Origin: Subdoligranulum variabile
GTDB lineage: Bacteria; Bacillota; Clostridia; Oscillospirales; Ruminococcaceae
Direction: 5' to 3'
Assembly (NCBI GenBank): GCA_004554775.1
Contig: SFKI01000023.1
Location: forward strand, 1-64,000
DNA: 64,000 nt
Shown piece after piece: positions 51,845 to 60,900 of this stretch. The position numbers and the translations under genes were made by a program. Position 1 is the stretch's first letter; the number at the start of each line of letters is the position of its first letter. Below the pieces are notes generated by a model, which searched no databases, was not told the origin of the DNA, and worked only from the letters and a program-made list of their open reading frames with translations.

Positions 51845-52003
51845 GTAAGACCGCATAATTCTAAGTGCCGATACGGCGAGCGAGGTATGCCAGCTGCTAA
51901 GCAAAAAACGCAGGTAATACTTTGTGTATTACCGAGCATTTTTGCAACGCAGATGGCGTGCCGCAGCCGCCGGAGCGGTGCTTGGGAATTGTACGATATT
52001 ACT
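51845..52003. repeat. About 160-bp imperfect palindrome filling the pgk-tpiA gap
   Basis: Arms of about 70 bases around a 5-base centre near 51921. Matching segments include GGTAATAC/GTATTACC, GCAAAAA/TTTTTGC, GGTATGCCAGCTGC against GCAGATGGCGTGCC, and AATTCTAAGTGCC against GGTGCTTGGGAATT. Many differences between the arms are A/G or T/C and become G-U pairs in plus-strand RNA. It looks like a MITE or large structured element. Confidence 0.75.
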
Positions 52004-52007
52004 TTTA

Positions 52008-53216
<1,209 letters not shown>

Positions 53217-53275
53217 AGTAAAGCTCCTCTCGGTATTACACATTGTTATGGGGGCGCACCGCACCCAATACCCAT

Positions 53276-53304
53276 ATTATAAACGTAAAAGCGGATTTAC
53301 GCAA
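53276..53304 (-). promoter_or_regulatory. Promoter of pgk
   Basis: TTGCGT (53299-53304), a 17-base spacer and TATAAT (53276-53281) on the minus strand, 60 bases before the ATG. Confidence 0.87.
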
Positions 53305-53350
53305 GTGTTTTTGATATATTTTTAACCAATGGTTCACATCTGCCCAGCTA

Positions 53351-53379
53351 TTGACGCCGCCCGCCGGGTGTGATAGGAT
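53351..53379 (+). promoter_or_regulatory. Promoter of the second ZIP gene
   Basis: TTGACG (53351-53356), a 17-base spacer and TAGGAT (53374-53379), about 98 bases before the start at 53478. Confidence 0.65.
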
Positions 53380-53477
53380 AAGACCAGGCGTTGTGTTTTC
53401 GTAGTATTTGCATTTTTCCCCGCTGATACTGCCGTTTTTGGCAGGGCAGGTCACTTTTTTACAGGGAGGGTTAGTTT

Positions 53478-54260
53478 ATGCTAATGCAATATCTGCCCGG
53501 CATCCTGATCCCGTTTGCCGGTACCACGCTGGGCGCCGCCTGCGTGTTTTTTATGAAGGAAACGCTGCACGAGGGTGTGCAGCGCGCTTTAACTGGTTTT
53601 GCTGCCGGGGTCATGGTGGCCGCGTCGATCTGGAGCCTGCTGATCCCGGCGATGGAGCAGGCCGAAAACCTGGGGCGGCTGGCGTTTTTCCCCGCCGCCA
53701 TCGGGTTTTGGCTGGGCATTGGCTTTTTGATGCTGCTTGATGTCGCCGTGCCGCACTTGCACCAGGGGGCTGACGAGCCCGAGGGCCCGCATAGCGGCTT
53801 TTCCCGCACAACGATGTTGGTGCTGGCCGTCACGCTGCACAATATTCCCGAGGGTATGGCCGTCGGCGTGGTGTATGCGGGCTACTTAACGGGCAGCGCG
53901 TCCATCACGGCGATGGGGGCGCTGGCGCTGTCCCTTGGCATCGCCATACAGAACTTCCCCGAGGGGGCCATTATCTCGATGCCGCTGAAAGCCGAGGGCA
54001 TGAGCCGGGGCCGGGCCTTCTGGACCGGTGCGCTGTCCGGTGCGGTCGAGCCGGTCGGCGCGCTGCTCACCATCTGGGCCGCCGGGCTAGTCGTGCCCGC
54101 CCTGCCGTATCTGCTCAGCTTTGCCGCCGGGGCCATGATCTATGTCGTGGTCGAGGAACTCATCCCCGAAATGTCGCAGGGCGAGCACTCTAACATCGGT
54201 ACGCTCTGCTTCGCGCTGGGTTTCAGCGTCATGATGGTGCTGGACGTGGCGCTGGGGTAA
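53478..54260 (+). CDS. ZIP family divalent metal transporter, second copy
   Basis: A 260-residue polytopic metal importer with the paired helix motifs LHNIPEGMAVGVVYAG and IQNFPEGAII. The first metal-binding residue of the second motif is Asn where the 17732-18505 copy has His in HNFPEG, so the order and ligands differ. GGGAGGG precedes the ATG. The two ZIP proteins are not close copies, suggesting different metals or affinities. Confidence 0.92.
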   Translation: MLMQYLPGILIPFAGTTLGAACVFFMKETLHEGVQRALTGFAAGVMVAASIWSLLIPAMEQAENLGRLAFFPAAIGFWLGIGFLMLLDVAVPHLHQGADEPEGPHSGFSRTTMLVLAVTLHNIPEGMAVGVVYAGYLTGSASITAMGALALSLGIAIQNFPEGAIISMPLKAEGMSRGRAFWTGALSGAVEPVGALLTIWAAGLVVPALPYLLSFAAGAMIYVVVEELIPEMSQGEHSNIGTLCFALGFSVMMVLDVALG

Positions 54261-54275
54261 AAGTTTTCCGCGGTT

Positions 54276-54644
54276 TCAGCCGTTGGGGTTGATAACTTTT
54301 TCCACCGTGAATTTTCCATCCGCAAATTGCAGTTTTACAATGCCGCAGTTACCAATGGACCCGGTCGGGTCACCTGCCGGGGCAGGCACGACCGTCAGGA
54401 AACGCCGGATCGCCATCCCGTGGGAAACGATGAGGATGGTTGGCCCGGCGTCTTTTTCGGCAATATCCCGCACCGCGCCATAGATGCGCCGGGTAAAGGC
54501 GTCCAGGCCCTCGCTGCCGAACGGGACGAAGTAATCGCCGTAGGGATAGGGCGGGTTATCTTTGTTCGGGCTGGCCTCTTTGGTGCCCAGCAAAATCTCT
54601 TTCAGGTTTGGGTCACAAAAAAAGGAAGGCCTAGCGGGTGCCAT
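54276..54644 (-). pseudogene. Histidine phosphatase (phosphoglycerate mutase-like), N-terminus lost
   Basis: The 122-codon frame matches only the second half of a His-phosphatase: DPNLKEILLGTKEA, PYGDYFVPFGSEGLDAFTRR and the second catalytic motif ILIVSHGMAIRRFL. The essential N-terminal RHG motif is absent. Instead the frame begins in sequence next to the terminator of the upstream gene, with no promoter or ribosome site. A dead remnant is the simplest reading. Confidence 0.85.
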
Positions 54645-54649
54645 CCACT

Positions 54650-54681
54650 AAAAAAGGCCCTGCCGTAAGGCAGGCAGGGCC
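54650..54681 (-). terminator. Intrinsic terminator of the 54697 gene
   Basis: GGCCCTGCC pairs with GGCAGGGCC, followed by TTTTTT on the minus strand, about 15 bases after the stop. Confidence 0.88.
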
Positions 54682-54696
54682 GCCGGGCCGCAATTC

Positions 54697-55353
54697 TTAT
54701 TTTTCCAGCACCGATACAAAATAAAACTTCTTATCCAACAAATTTCCCACAACACCGGCCAGTCGGCCATAGGTCAGCGCGGCAATGACCGTGCCGATGC
54801 CAACACCCTTCAGCGTGCCGGTACCCGCCACCGTAAGGACCGCCGCCACACCAACGCAGGTTAAATCCATCGTGGTTTTCACCTTCGGGTAGGGCTTCTT
54901 GATAATCTCCGCCAGATCGCGCGCAAACAGGTCAGTCGGGATAATAGGCAGCTTGCAGCGGTTGGACAGTGCAATGCCCAGCGCGACGATCGGACAGCTG
55001 ATCACAAAGTAGAAGATCCGCCAGCCCCAGCCAAACGGCAGGCAGGGCAGCCACGCGCCAAATACATCCAGCAGCTTGCCGAAGAAAAAACCCACCACAA
55101 AGCTGAACAGATACGACGGCACAAACCGCTTGCGCAGCACCATCAGCGTAATGACCAGCACGCCTTGGAATAGATACGTCCAGGTGCCCAGCGTAAAAAA
55201 CGGGAACACCAGCGACACCGCATATGGGAAGCTTGACACCGGCGAGATACCCAGCCCCGCATACACCGTCATGGCCACCGCAAAGCTGTTGACCAGCACC
55301 GCCAGTGCAAGGGCCAGTTCGCCCCGCACGGTAATTTTGTTTTTCGTCTCCAT
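54697..55353 (-). CDS. YczE/YitT-like (DUF6198) membrane protein
   Basis: About 218 residues with five or so membrane helices, starting METKNKITVRGELALALAV at 55351-55353. The region YAGLGISPVSSFPYAVS followed by PIIPTDLFARDLAEI is typical of the YczE family. A related gene on the plus strand lies at 57038-57673. It diverges from the TetR operon and has its own promoter, so the regulator may control both directions. Function unknown. Confidence 0.85.
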   Translation of the reverse strand: METKNKITVRGELALALAVLVNSFAVAMTVYAGLGISPVSSFPYAVSLVFPFFTLGTWTYLFQGVLVITLMVLRKRFVPSYLFSFVVGFFFGKLLDVFGAWLPCLPFGWGWRIFYFVISCPIVALGIALSNRCKLPIIPTDLFARDLAEIIKKPYPKVKTTMDLTCVGVAAVLTVAGTGTLKGVGIGTVIAALTYGRLAGVVGNLLDKKFYFVSVLEK

Positions 55354-55390
55354 CGTTTCTCTTCCCTTTCGCAATGCGCAATATGGTCTC

Positions 55391-55419
55391 ACTATACGCC
55401 AATTTTGGGGGCATGGCAA
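55391..55419 (-). promoter_or_regulatory. Promoter of the 54697-55353 gene
   Basis: TTGCCA (55414-55419), a 17-base spacer and TATAGT (55391-55396) on the minus strand. Confidence 0.8.
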
Positions 55420-55486
55420 GCGTTATTTGTTTGCCAAACGGCTGACCTTCATTTTCTGCGCAAAGCGTCCAGTATGCAACACCATG

Positions 55487-55515
55487 TTGCTTTTCTGCCC
55501 AGTTTAGCGTATAAT
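55487..55515 (+). promoter_or_regulatory. Promoter of the TetR operon
   Basis: TTGCTT (55487-55492), a 17-base spacer and TATAAT (55510-55515). It is divergent from the promoter at 55391; the about 70 bases between the two -35 boxes would be the place for a TetR operator, though no clean palindrome is visible. Confidence 0.85.
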
Positions 55516-55548
55516 ACCTGTAAATCATCAGGAAAGGAATTTTCCCCT

Positions 55549-56136
55549 ATGACGGCACCCAAAACCGACCGCCGCATCCTGCGTACCCGCGCCCTGCTGC
55601 GCCAGGCCCTGGCCGAACTGATGCAGGAGAAAAACGCCGGCGACATCACCGTAAAAGAGCTTGTTGCCCACGCCAATGTGAACCGCTCGACCTTTTACCT
55701 GCACTATACTGACATTGACCAGATGCTTGCCGCAGTCGAAGCCGAACTGCTTGACCGCATCGAGGCCGCCGTGCAGGCACACCCCATCGACCCGCGCCAG
55801 GCGCAGATCTTCCCGCTGGTGGGGGACCTGTTTGCCATGATGGCCGAAAACCGCGAGATCTGCGCTGCGCTGCTGGGCCCGCACGGCGACATGGCCTTTT
55901 TGCTGCAAATCGAGGGTATCCTCTCCCGCTACAGCCTGCAAGTGCTGGCCGACGCCTACCCGGAGCACCGGGCCGAGCTGGACAGCGGGTATTCGTTCTG
56001 CCTGTCCGGCTGCGTGGGGCTGATCAAAAACTGGCTCCGGGCCGAGGAACCCGCCCCTCCCGAGGTGATAGCCCAGCGTACCTACCGGCTGATCCATAAC
56101 GCCATGCGCGGCCTTTGCCCGGGGGTAGAAGCATGA
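55549..56136 (+). CDS. TetR/AcrR family transcriptional regulator
   Basis: A 195-residue regulator. The N-terminal helix-turn-helix is ITVKELVAHANVNRSTFYLHY, and an all-helical ligand domain follows. The start at 55549 (MTAPKTDRR) has GGAAAGGA upstream. Its stop overlaps the BrkB start as ATGA. It probably controls its own operon and perhaps the divergent YczE-like gene. Confidence 0.92.
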   Translation: MTAPKTDRRILRTRALLRQALAELMQEKNAGDITVKELVAHANVNRSTFYLHYTDIDQMLAAVEAELLDRIEAAVQAHPIDPRQAQIFPLVGDLFAMMAENREICAALLGPHGDMAFLLQIEGILSRYSLQVLADAYPEHRAELDSGYSFCLSGCVGLIKNWLRAEEPAPPEVIAQRTYRLIHNAMRGLCPGVEA

Positions 56137-56969
56137 AGAAAAAGCTGCAACCTGCGCTGACGCTTTTGCAGCATTACATGGCGCAGGACATGACCGTCTA
56201 CGCCGGGCATGCCACCCTGTTTTTGCTGACGGCGTTTTTCCCGCTGCTGATGTGGCTGCTGGTGGTTGTCAACACACTGCCCGGCTTTACCGTCGAGGGC
56301 GTAGTCGAACTGTTTTTCCGCTTTCTGCCCGACCTGCCTGTCATCCGTGACACCATCGCCGGGTTGATCACCAGCATGAACGAAAACTCCAACACCTTTG
56401 TGGCGTCGCTGGCCGTTATCACCACGCTGGTTTCGGCGTCCAGCGGCATGGCGGCAATTCAAAAAGGGCTGCAAAAATTAACGCCAGGCTCCCGCCGCAC
56501 GATGCTGGACCGCCTGTGGGCTGTGGTGTACACCTTTGCGTTTTTGTGGCTGCTGCTCATCGTGCTGTTCTGCCAGAACCTCAGCCCGCTGCTGCACTGG
56601 GCTCTGAGTCTGCTGCCCTGGCTTTCGCAAAACCGACTGTTTCTCAAGCTGCGCAGCCTGATGAGCTTCAGCGCGCTGGCAGCGTTCGGCCTGTCGATCC
56701 TGACCTTTGTGCTGATCTACACCTTTGTGCCGGGCGGGCACCGCCGCATCCGGGACCAGCTGCCCGGCGCGCTGTTTACGGCGGTCGTCTGGTTCGTTTT
56801 TTCCTCGATCTTCACTTATTACATCCGCACCTCGTGGAAGCTGTCTTACATCTACGGCTCACTGACCTCGATCATTCTGGTCATTTTATGGCTGAATGTC
56901 AGCATCAACGTCATGTTTTTGGGCGCGGGCATCAACGCCATGCGTCCTGCCAATAAAACCGCCGATTGA
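56133..56969 (+). CDS. YihY/BrkB family membrane protein
   Basis: A 278-residue protein with about six membrane helices and family features YAGHATLFLLTAFFPLLM near the N-terminus, TFVPGGHRRIRDQLPGALF and SLTSIILVILWLNVSINVMF near the end. Once called ribonuclease BN, the family is now an uncharacterised inner-membrane group. The start overlaps the tetR stop, so it is coupled. Confidence 0.92.
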   Translation: MKKKLQPALTLLQHYMAQDMTVYAGHATLFLLTAFFPLLMWLLVVVNTLPGFTVEGVVELFFRFLPDLPVIRDTIAGLITSMNENSNTFVASLAVITTLVSASSGMAAIQKGLQKLTPGSRRTMLDRLWAVVYTFAFLWLLLIVLFCQNLSPLLHWALSLLPWLSQNRLFLKLRSLMSFSALAAFGLSILTFVLIYTFVPGGHRRIRDQLPGALFTAVVWFVFSSIFTYYIRTSWKLSYIYGSLTSIILVILWLNVSINVMFLGAGINAMRPANKTAD

Positions 56970-57037
56970 CCTTTGGCCGGTGCCGTGTTACACTGTGTAT
57001 GGCCTCTACATTTTTAATAAGGAAAGCTGGAGAAACC

Positions 57038-57673
57038 ATGAAAACGGAACGTCCCACTGCGCGCCGCATCTTGGGTATGGTGATTGGCATCGTCATCATC
57101 TCACTGGGCATTGCAATTTTTAAGCAGTCCCACCTTGGCAATGACTCGATCACCGCCATGAACATCCGCTTGTCTGAACTGCTGGGCATCTCGCTTGGCG
57201 TGCAAAACATCTGCACCAATCTGGTATTTTTGGTGGTCGAGTTTATCTGGGGCCGCAAGTACATCGGTTTGGGCACCCTGGTCAACGGCCTGGGCTGCGG
57301 GTTTATCATCAGTTTTTTCTACGATATCATCGCCGCTTGGTTCGGCCCGGCTGAACAGCTGCCCGTGCAGCTGCTGTGGGTCGTGATCGCGGTGCCGGTC
57401 ACAGCATTTGGCTGCTCGCTGTATCAGACGGCGGATTTGGGCGTTGCGCCGTATGATTCTCTGGCGCTGGCCCTGCGTGACCACCTGCACAAGCCGTATT
57501 TCGGCTGCCGCGTCTTTACCGATGCGCTCTGTGCGCTGGTCACATTCCTGCTCGGCGGCCTCGTCGGCATCGGCACTCTGGTCTGCGCCTTCGGCCTCGG
57601 ACCGTTTATCCAGTTTTTCAATGGTGCCTTTTCTGAAAAAGTTCTGCGGTATAAGCCGGTTGAAACAGCGTAA
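57038..57673 (+). CDS. YczE/YitT-like (DUF6198) membrane protein, second copy
   Basis: About 211 residues, starting MKTERPTARRILGMVIG at 57038 with CTGGAGA upstream. Five or so helices, with IISLGIAIFKQSHLGNDSIT and DLGVAPYDSLALALRDHL matching the family pattern seen at 54697-55353. It is 68 bases after the BrkB gene and probably in the same transcript under TetR control. Confidence 0.86.
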   Translation: MKTERPTARRILGMVIGIVIISLGIAIFKQSHLGNDSITAMNIRLSELLGISLGVQNICTNLVFLVVEFIWGRKYIGLGTLVNGLGCGFIISFFYDIIAAWFGPAEQLPVQLLWVVIAVPVTAFGCSLYQTADLGVAPYDSLALALRDHLHKPYFGCRVFTDALCALVTFLLGGLVGIGTLVCAFGLGPFIQFFNGAFSEKVLRYKPVETA

Positions 57674-57694
57674 AATTTTGTTTTACTACCCCCA

Positions 57695-57725
57695 ACGGGC
57701 GTCACCGCCTTGCGGTGACGCCCGT
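57695..57725. terminator. GTCACC-type hairpin between convergent genes
   Basis: ACGGGCGTCACCGC pairs with GCGGTGACGCCCGT. It lies between the ends of 57038-57673 and 57745-58677. It lacks a clear U-tract on either side, so termination is likely but not certain. Third member of the GTCACC-N7-GGTGAC hairpin set. Confidence 0.65.
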
Positions 57726-57744
57726 AAAACCACAAACAAACGAA

Positions 57745-58677
57745 TCACATAACGATCTCAAACACCGCAATCACCAGCGGCATCGTCACAATCGACAACA
57801 GCGTCGTCAGCACGTATAACGCGCCGGATTCCTCCATATCGCGGTCATATAACTGCACCATCGAGTTCAGCGCCGAGCATACCGGCGTGATGCCGGACAA
57901 AAATACCGTCATCAAAATTGCCTTTCCGTCGGGGATCCAGGTCTGCGCTTTCAGCAGCCACAGCAGTCCCAGCGTCACCATCGGATACAAAATCAGCCGC
58001 AGAAACACCGTCAAATAATACCGCGGCGTTAGCACCAGCTTTTTCAGCGAACAAGACGCAATCGCCATCCCGGCCAGCAGCATGCCCAGCGGGCCGATCA
58101 TGTTGCCCACACTCGAGATCGTGCTCACCAGCCCCGCCGGCAGCGAAATATGCAGCGCAAACAGCAGCGCCGCCACCACAATGGCGATCAGGTTCAGGTT
58201 GGTCACGATCTTTTTCAGGTCAAAGCCCTTGTCGCCCCGCAGCACCGTGCAGCAGTGCGTCCACAAAAGCACCAGCTGCACAATGATGAACCCACAGGAA
58301 TACACCACGTACTTGCTGCCCATCGTAGCCAGCAAAAGCGGGATGACCAGCGCTGACGCATTGGAATAAATCACGGCACATCGTTCAATCACATCCAGCT
58401 TCAGCGGCTTGCGCAGCAGCGCCGTCAATGCCAGAAACAGCACATGGATGATGCCTGCCACCACAAACGAGTACACAATGCCGGTGCGCACCTCGGGCGT
58501 GTTGTCGATCTGGAATGCGTTGATGATCATGCACGGCATGACCATGTATACCATAATGACCGACAATACCCGGCTGTCCTCCGGCTTCAGCAGTCCCAGC
58601 CGGACCGCCAGATACCCCATCAACAAAATCAGAAATAGCTGCGCGATTTTTTCCGCCAGCAGAATACTGATCGACAT
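57745..58677 (-). CDS. Auxin efflux carrier (AEC) family transporter
   Basis: A 310-residue protein with ten membrane helices and the two-fold repeated AEC organisation: LILLMGYLAVRLGLLKPEDSR at the start and IGPLGMLLAGMAIASCSL in the middle. Bacterial members move small carboxylates such as malate or malonate. Substrate here unknown. It has its own promoter and diverges from the LOG gene. Confidence 0.92.
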   Translation of the reverse strand: MSISILLAEKIAQLFLILLMGYLAVRLGLLKPEDSRVLSVIMVYMVMPCMIINAFQIDNTPEVRTGIVYSFVVAGIIHVLFLALTALLRKPLKLDVIERCAVIYSNASALVIPLLLATMGSKYVVYSCGFIIVQLVLLWTHCCTVLRGDKGFDLKKIVTNLNLIAIVVAALLFALHISLPAGLVSTISSVGNMIGPLGMLLAGMAIASCSLKKLVLTPRYYLTVFLRLILYPMVTLGLLWLLKAQTWIPDGKAILMTVFLSGITPVCSALNSMVQLYDRDMEESGALYVLTTLLSIVTMPLVIAVFEIVM

Positions 58678-58704
58678 ACACTTTCCCTCCTCGATTCTTC
58701 TGCC

Positions 58705-58733
58705 ATACTATCACACTTTGCGCGTCTTCGCAA
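58705..58733 (-). promoter_or_regulatory. Promoter of the AEC transporter gene
   Basis: TTGCGA (58728-58733), a 17-base spacer and TAGTAT (58705-58710) on the minus strand. Confidence 0.7.
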
Positions 58734-58739
58734 GCACAC

Positions 58740-58778
58740 AATAAACGGGAGAGGCTGCGGCCCCTCCCGTTGGTTTAT
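58740..58778. other. Palindrome next to the AEC promoter
   Basis: ATAAACGGGAG...CTCCCGTTGGTTTAT, about 14 paired bases per arm with an inner GGC/GCC stem. It sits between divergent genes just upstream of the AEC -35, so it could be an operator or an isolated terminator. Confidence 0.5.
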
Positions 58779-58841
58779 TCCACTGGTTCGTCTGCTTCGG
58801 TTGCCGCGGCGGCGTCCGGCAGGCAGGCTTCCGCTGCCCGC

Positions 58842-58870
58842 TTGCAAAATCGTGCCATCTGCGCTATGCT
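58842..58870 (+). promoter_or_regulatory. Promoter of the LOG family gene
   Basis: TTGCAA (58842-58847), a 17-base spacer and TATGCT (58865-58870), about 36 bases before the ATG at 58906. Confidence 0.7.
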
Positions 58871-58905
58871 TGCCTTATCAATTGTATAGAAGTGAGGACA
58901 CCGCT

Positions 58906-59442
58906 ATGAATATCACCGTATATCTGGGTGCCAATTACGGCACCGACCCCGCCTTGCAGCAGGCCGTGCGTGAACTGGGGCAGTGGCTCGGCCAAAACGG
59001 CCACACGCTGGTTTACGGCGGGTCAGACAGCGGCCTGATGGGCGTGCTGGCCCGCAGCGCCATGGCTGCCGCTGCCCCGGCAATTGGCGTGGAGCCGCAG
59101 TTTTTTATTGATGAGGGTTACGCGCTTGACGGCCTGACACAACTGATCGTCACCCAGGATATGACCGAGCGCAAAGCAAAAATGATCGAGCTGGGCGATG
59201 CGTTTATTGCGTTCCCGGGCGGCACCGGCACGCTTGAAGAGATCACTGAGGTTATGTCGAAGGTCTCGCTCAAGCACCTTGCCGCGCCCTGTATCCTCTA
59301 CAATCTGAACGGCTATTACAACCACCTAAAGGCTCTGCTTGGCCATATGATTGAATTGGGTCTGTCCACCCTTGACCGCCAGCAGGGCATCTACTTTGCC
59401 AGTAATTTGGCCGAGATCAGGCAGATCCTGTCCGAAGCCTGA
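58906..59442 (+). CDS. LOG family protein (cytokinin riboside monophosphate phosphoribohydrolase-like)
   Basis: A 178-residue Rossmann-like protein with the family signature FPGGTGTLEEITEV and an N-terminal VYLGANYGTDPALQQ with YGGSDSGLMGVLA. LOG enzymes cleave nucleoside monophosphates such as AMP or iPMP to base and ribose phosphate. In gut bacteria the physiological substrate is often unknown. The ATG at 58906 is preceded by GTGAGGA. Confidence 0.93.
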   Translation: MNITVYLGANYGTDPALQQAVRELGQWLGQNGHTLVYGGSDSGLMGVLARSAMAAAAPAIGVEPQFFIDEGYALDGLTQLIVTQDMTERKAKMIELGDAFIAFPGGTGTLEEITEVMSKVSLKHLAAPCILYNLNGYYNHLKALLGHMIELGLSTLDRQQGIYFASNLAEIRQILSEA

Positions 59443-59523
59443 TCGCCTGCTTCGGGCATATTTCGGCGCACCGGTCGCAGCGAAAGTATGCGCCGTTTTC
59501 ATCCCACATATGACTTGAAAAAT

Positions 59524-59559
59524 AAAAACAGCCGCTGACTTCACCACAAGTCAACGGCT
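59524..59559 (-). terminator. Terminator hairpin downstream of the tRNA-like sequence
   Basis: In minus-strand RNA AGCCG-U-UGACUU pairs with AAGUCA-G-CGGCU with a G-U wobble, followed by TTTTTATTTTT. On the plus side it lacks a U-tract, so it serves minus-strand transcripts. Confidence 0.75.
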
Positions 59560-59594
59560 AAATGAAAGCACTCTACAAAGCGACAATCATTATG

Positions 59595-59625
59595 AAAACA
59601 GCCTTACGTTTCCGTAAGGCTGTTT
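59595..59625 (-). terminator. Terminator hairpin just after the tRNA-Lys-like sequence
   Basis: AACAGCCTTACG pairs with CGTAAGGCTGTT and is followed on the minus strand by TTTTCA. It begins 2 bases after the CCA end. Confidence 0.8.
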
Positions 59626-59626
59626 G

Positions 59627-59707
59627 TGGTGCACCATCGGGGACTCGAACCCAGGACCCACTGATTAAGAGTCAGTTGCTCTCCCAAATGGCCAATACTA
59701 ATGGTGT
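59627..59707 (-). tRNA. Degenerate tRNA-Lys (anticodon CUU)
   Basis: 81 bases including an encoded CCA. The acceptor stem ACACCAT/ATGGTGC pairs except position 1-72 (A-C). The anticodon stem ACTGA/TCAGT is perfect around loop CTCTTAA. The T loop is TTCGAGT with one mismatch in its stem (T-C). The D-arm is abnormal: where GCTC should pair with GAGC the sequence reads GTAT, and the loop is about five bases too long. It looks like a tRNA gene whose 5' half was altered, two bases from the stop of a serine recombinase gene. Confidence 0.62.
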
Positions 59708-59709
59708 AA

Positions 59710-60900
59710 TTATAACTCCCCATGAGGATCACCTCCCATCAGAAACTGCCGATAAGTTCCTCTCACATGAATCGTAATCTTGTACCCTTTCCCAATCTCC
59801 ACCTTCTCGAACAGCTGCGCCAGAATGGCTCTTTTTCTTTCGACCGTGGCAAGACTGAATTCGTTGGCCCAGCCAAGGAACTCATCGTAGTAACTGCGAA
59901 TTTGTTGCACCGTAGTTCGGTCATCGTTGTTCTGTAGCATGGACGCGTATTCATCTTTTGCCTGTCTGACTTCTGCCTCTGCCTGCGCAATCAGCCGAGC
60001 CAACACCTCCTGCGAGAATGCGCTCTCTCCTTCCAGACATTTCAGCACTTCGTCCTCATAGCGTTTCTGCTTATACTGTGCTGCCCGGATTTTCTTCTCG
60101 GCAGCCTGTTTTTGTCTGTTATGTTCAGCATCCTGCTGCCGGATTCTCTGTTCAATGCTCTTGTCATACGGTTCACTTTTGATCTTGCGGAACAGCTCAT
60201 CAGCGTAGGCAACCACAATTCTGCCCACTCGTTCCGCCAGATATAGAGCCTGCCCATCACATTCCCGCAGATGTTGGCCGCGCTGGTAACAGTTGTACTT
60301 GGCCTGCACCTTTTCCCGGATACTTCCATCGGCTAGTTTATATCGGTCCGTATGCAAAAAGGCCGACATCTTCGCCACGCAATGTGCGCAGACGACGATG
60401 CCGGCCAATAATGTTGGATTGCCGCTCTTTTGGGCGGCATTTTTATCTTTCTGTGCTTTTCTGCTTCTTTTGCCGATCATCTCGTTGGCCTTGGCGAACA
60501 GAGCCTCGTCAATAATCTGCAGCTGCGGCATAAACTCCGACCGTGCAGCCTTGGTAATGATATATCCCGTGTATCCCTCGTGTTGGATTATACGTTTGAT
60601 GTTGGAAGACTGAAACTCAGCCCCTTGGCGAGTACGCAGTCCTCGTTGGTTTAGCATCTGTGCCATAGCATAACCGCTAGCACCTTCCTCCGCCACTTTC
60701 GTAAAGACTTCTCTCACCCATGCCGCTTCATCCGGGTTGATTTCCAGATCCTTTACGGGCTGATCTCTCTTGTTGACTCTACCTTTATTAATAGCGCGGT
60801 ATCCGTAAGGGACAAATCCTCCGGCGAAATGCCCGCTGGAAACGATCTGACGGATACGGTCCCGGGTTCGCATTGAGGTCTTTTCACTTTTCTGTTCCCC
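59710..60900 (-). pseudogene. Large serine recombinase lacking its catalytic N-terminal domain
   Basis: Reading the minus strand, recombinase homology starts at EKTSMRTRDRIRQIV, the end of the resolvase domain, then the Recombinase domain (GGFVPYGYRAIN, DEAAWVREVF, YAMAQMLNQRGLRTRQG), a zinc ribbon (CAHC near the middle, then YNCYQRGQHLRECDG), and a C-terminal coiled coil. The catalytic serine domain of about 140 residues is missing. The same open frame instead continues upstream into an unrelated mobile-element gene. It therefore cannot cut DNA as encoded. Its 3' end abuts the tRNA-Lys-like sequence. Confidence 0.82.
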
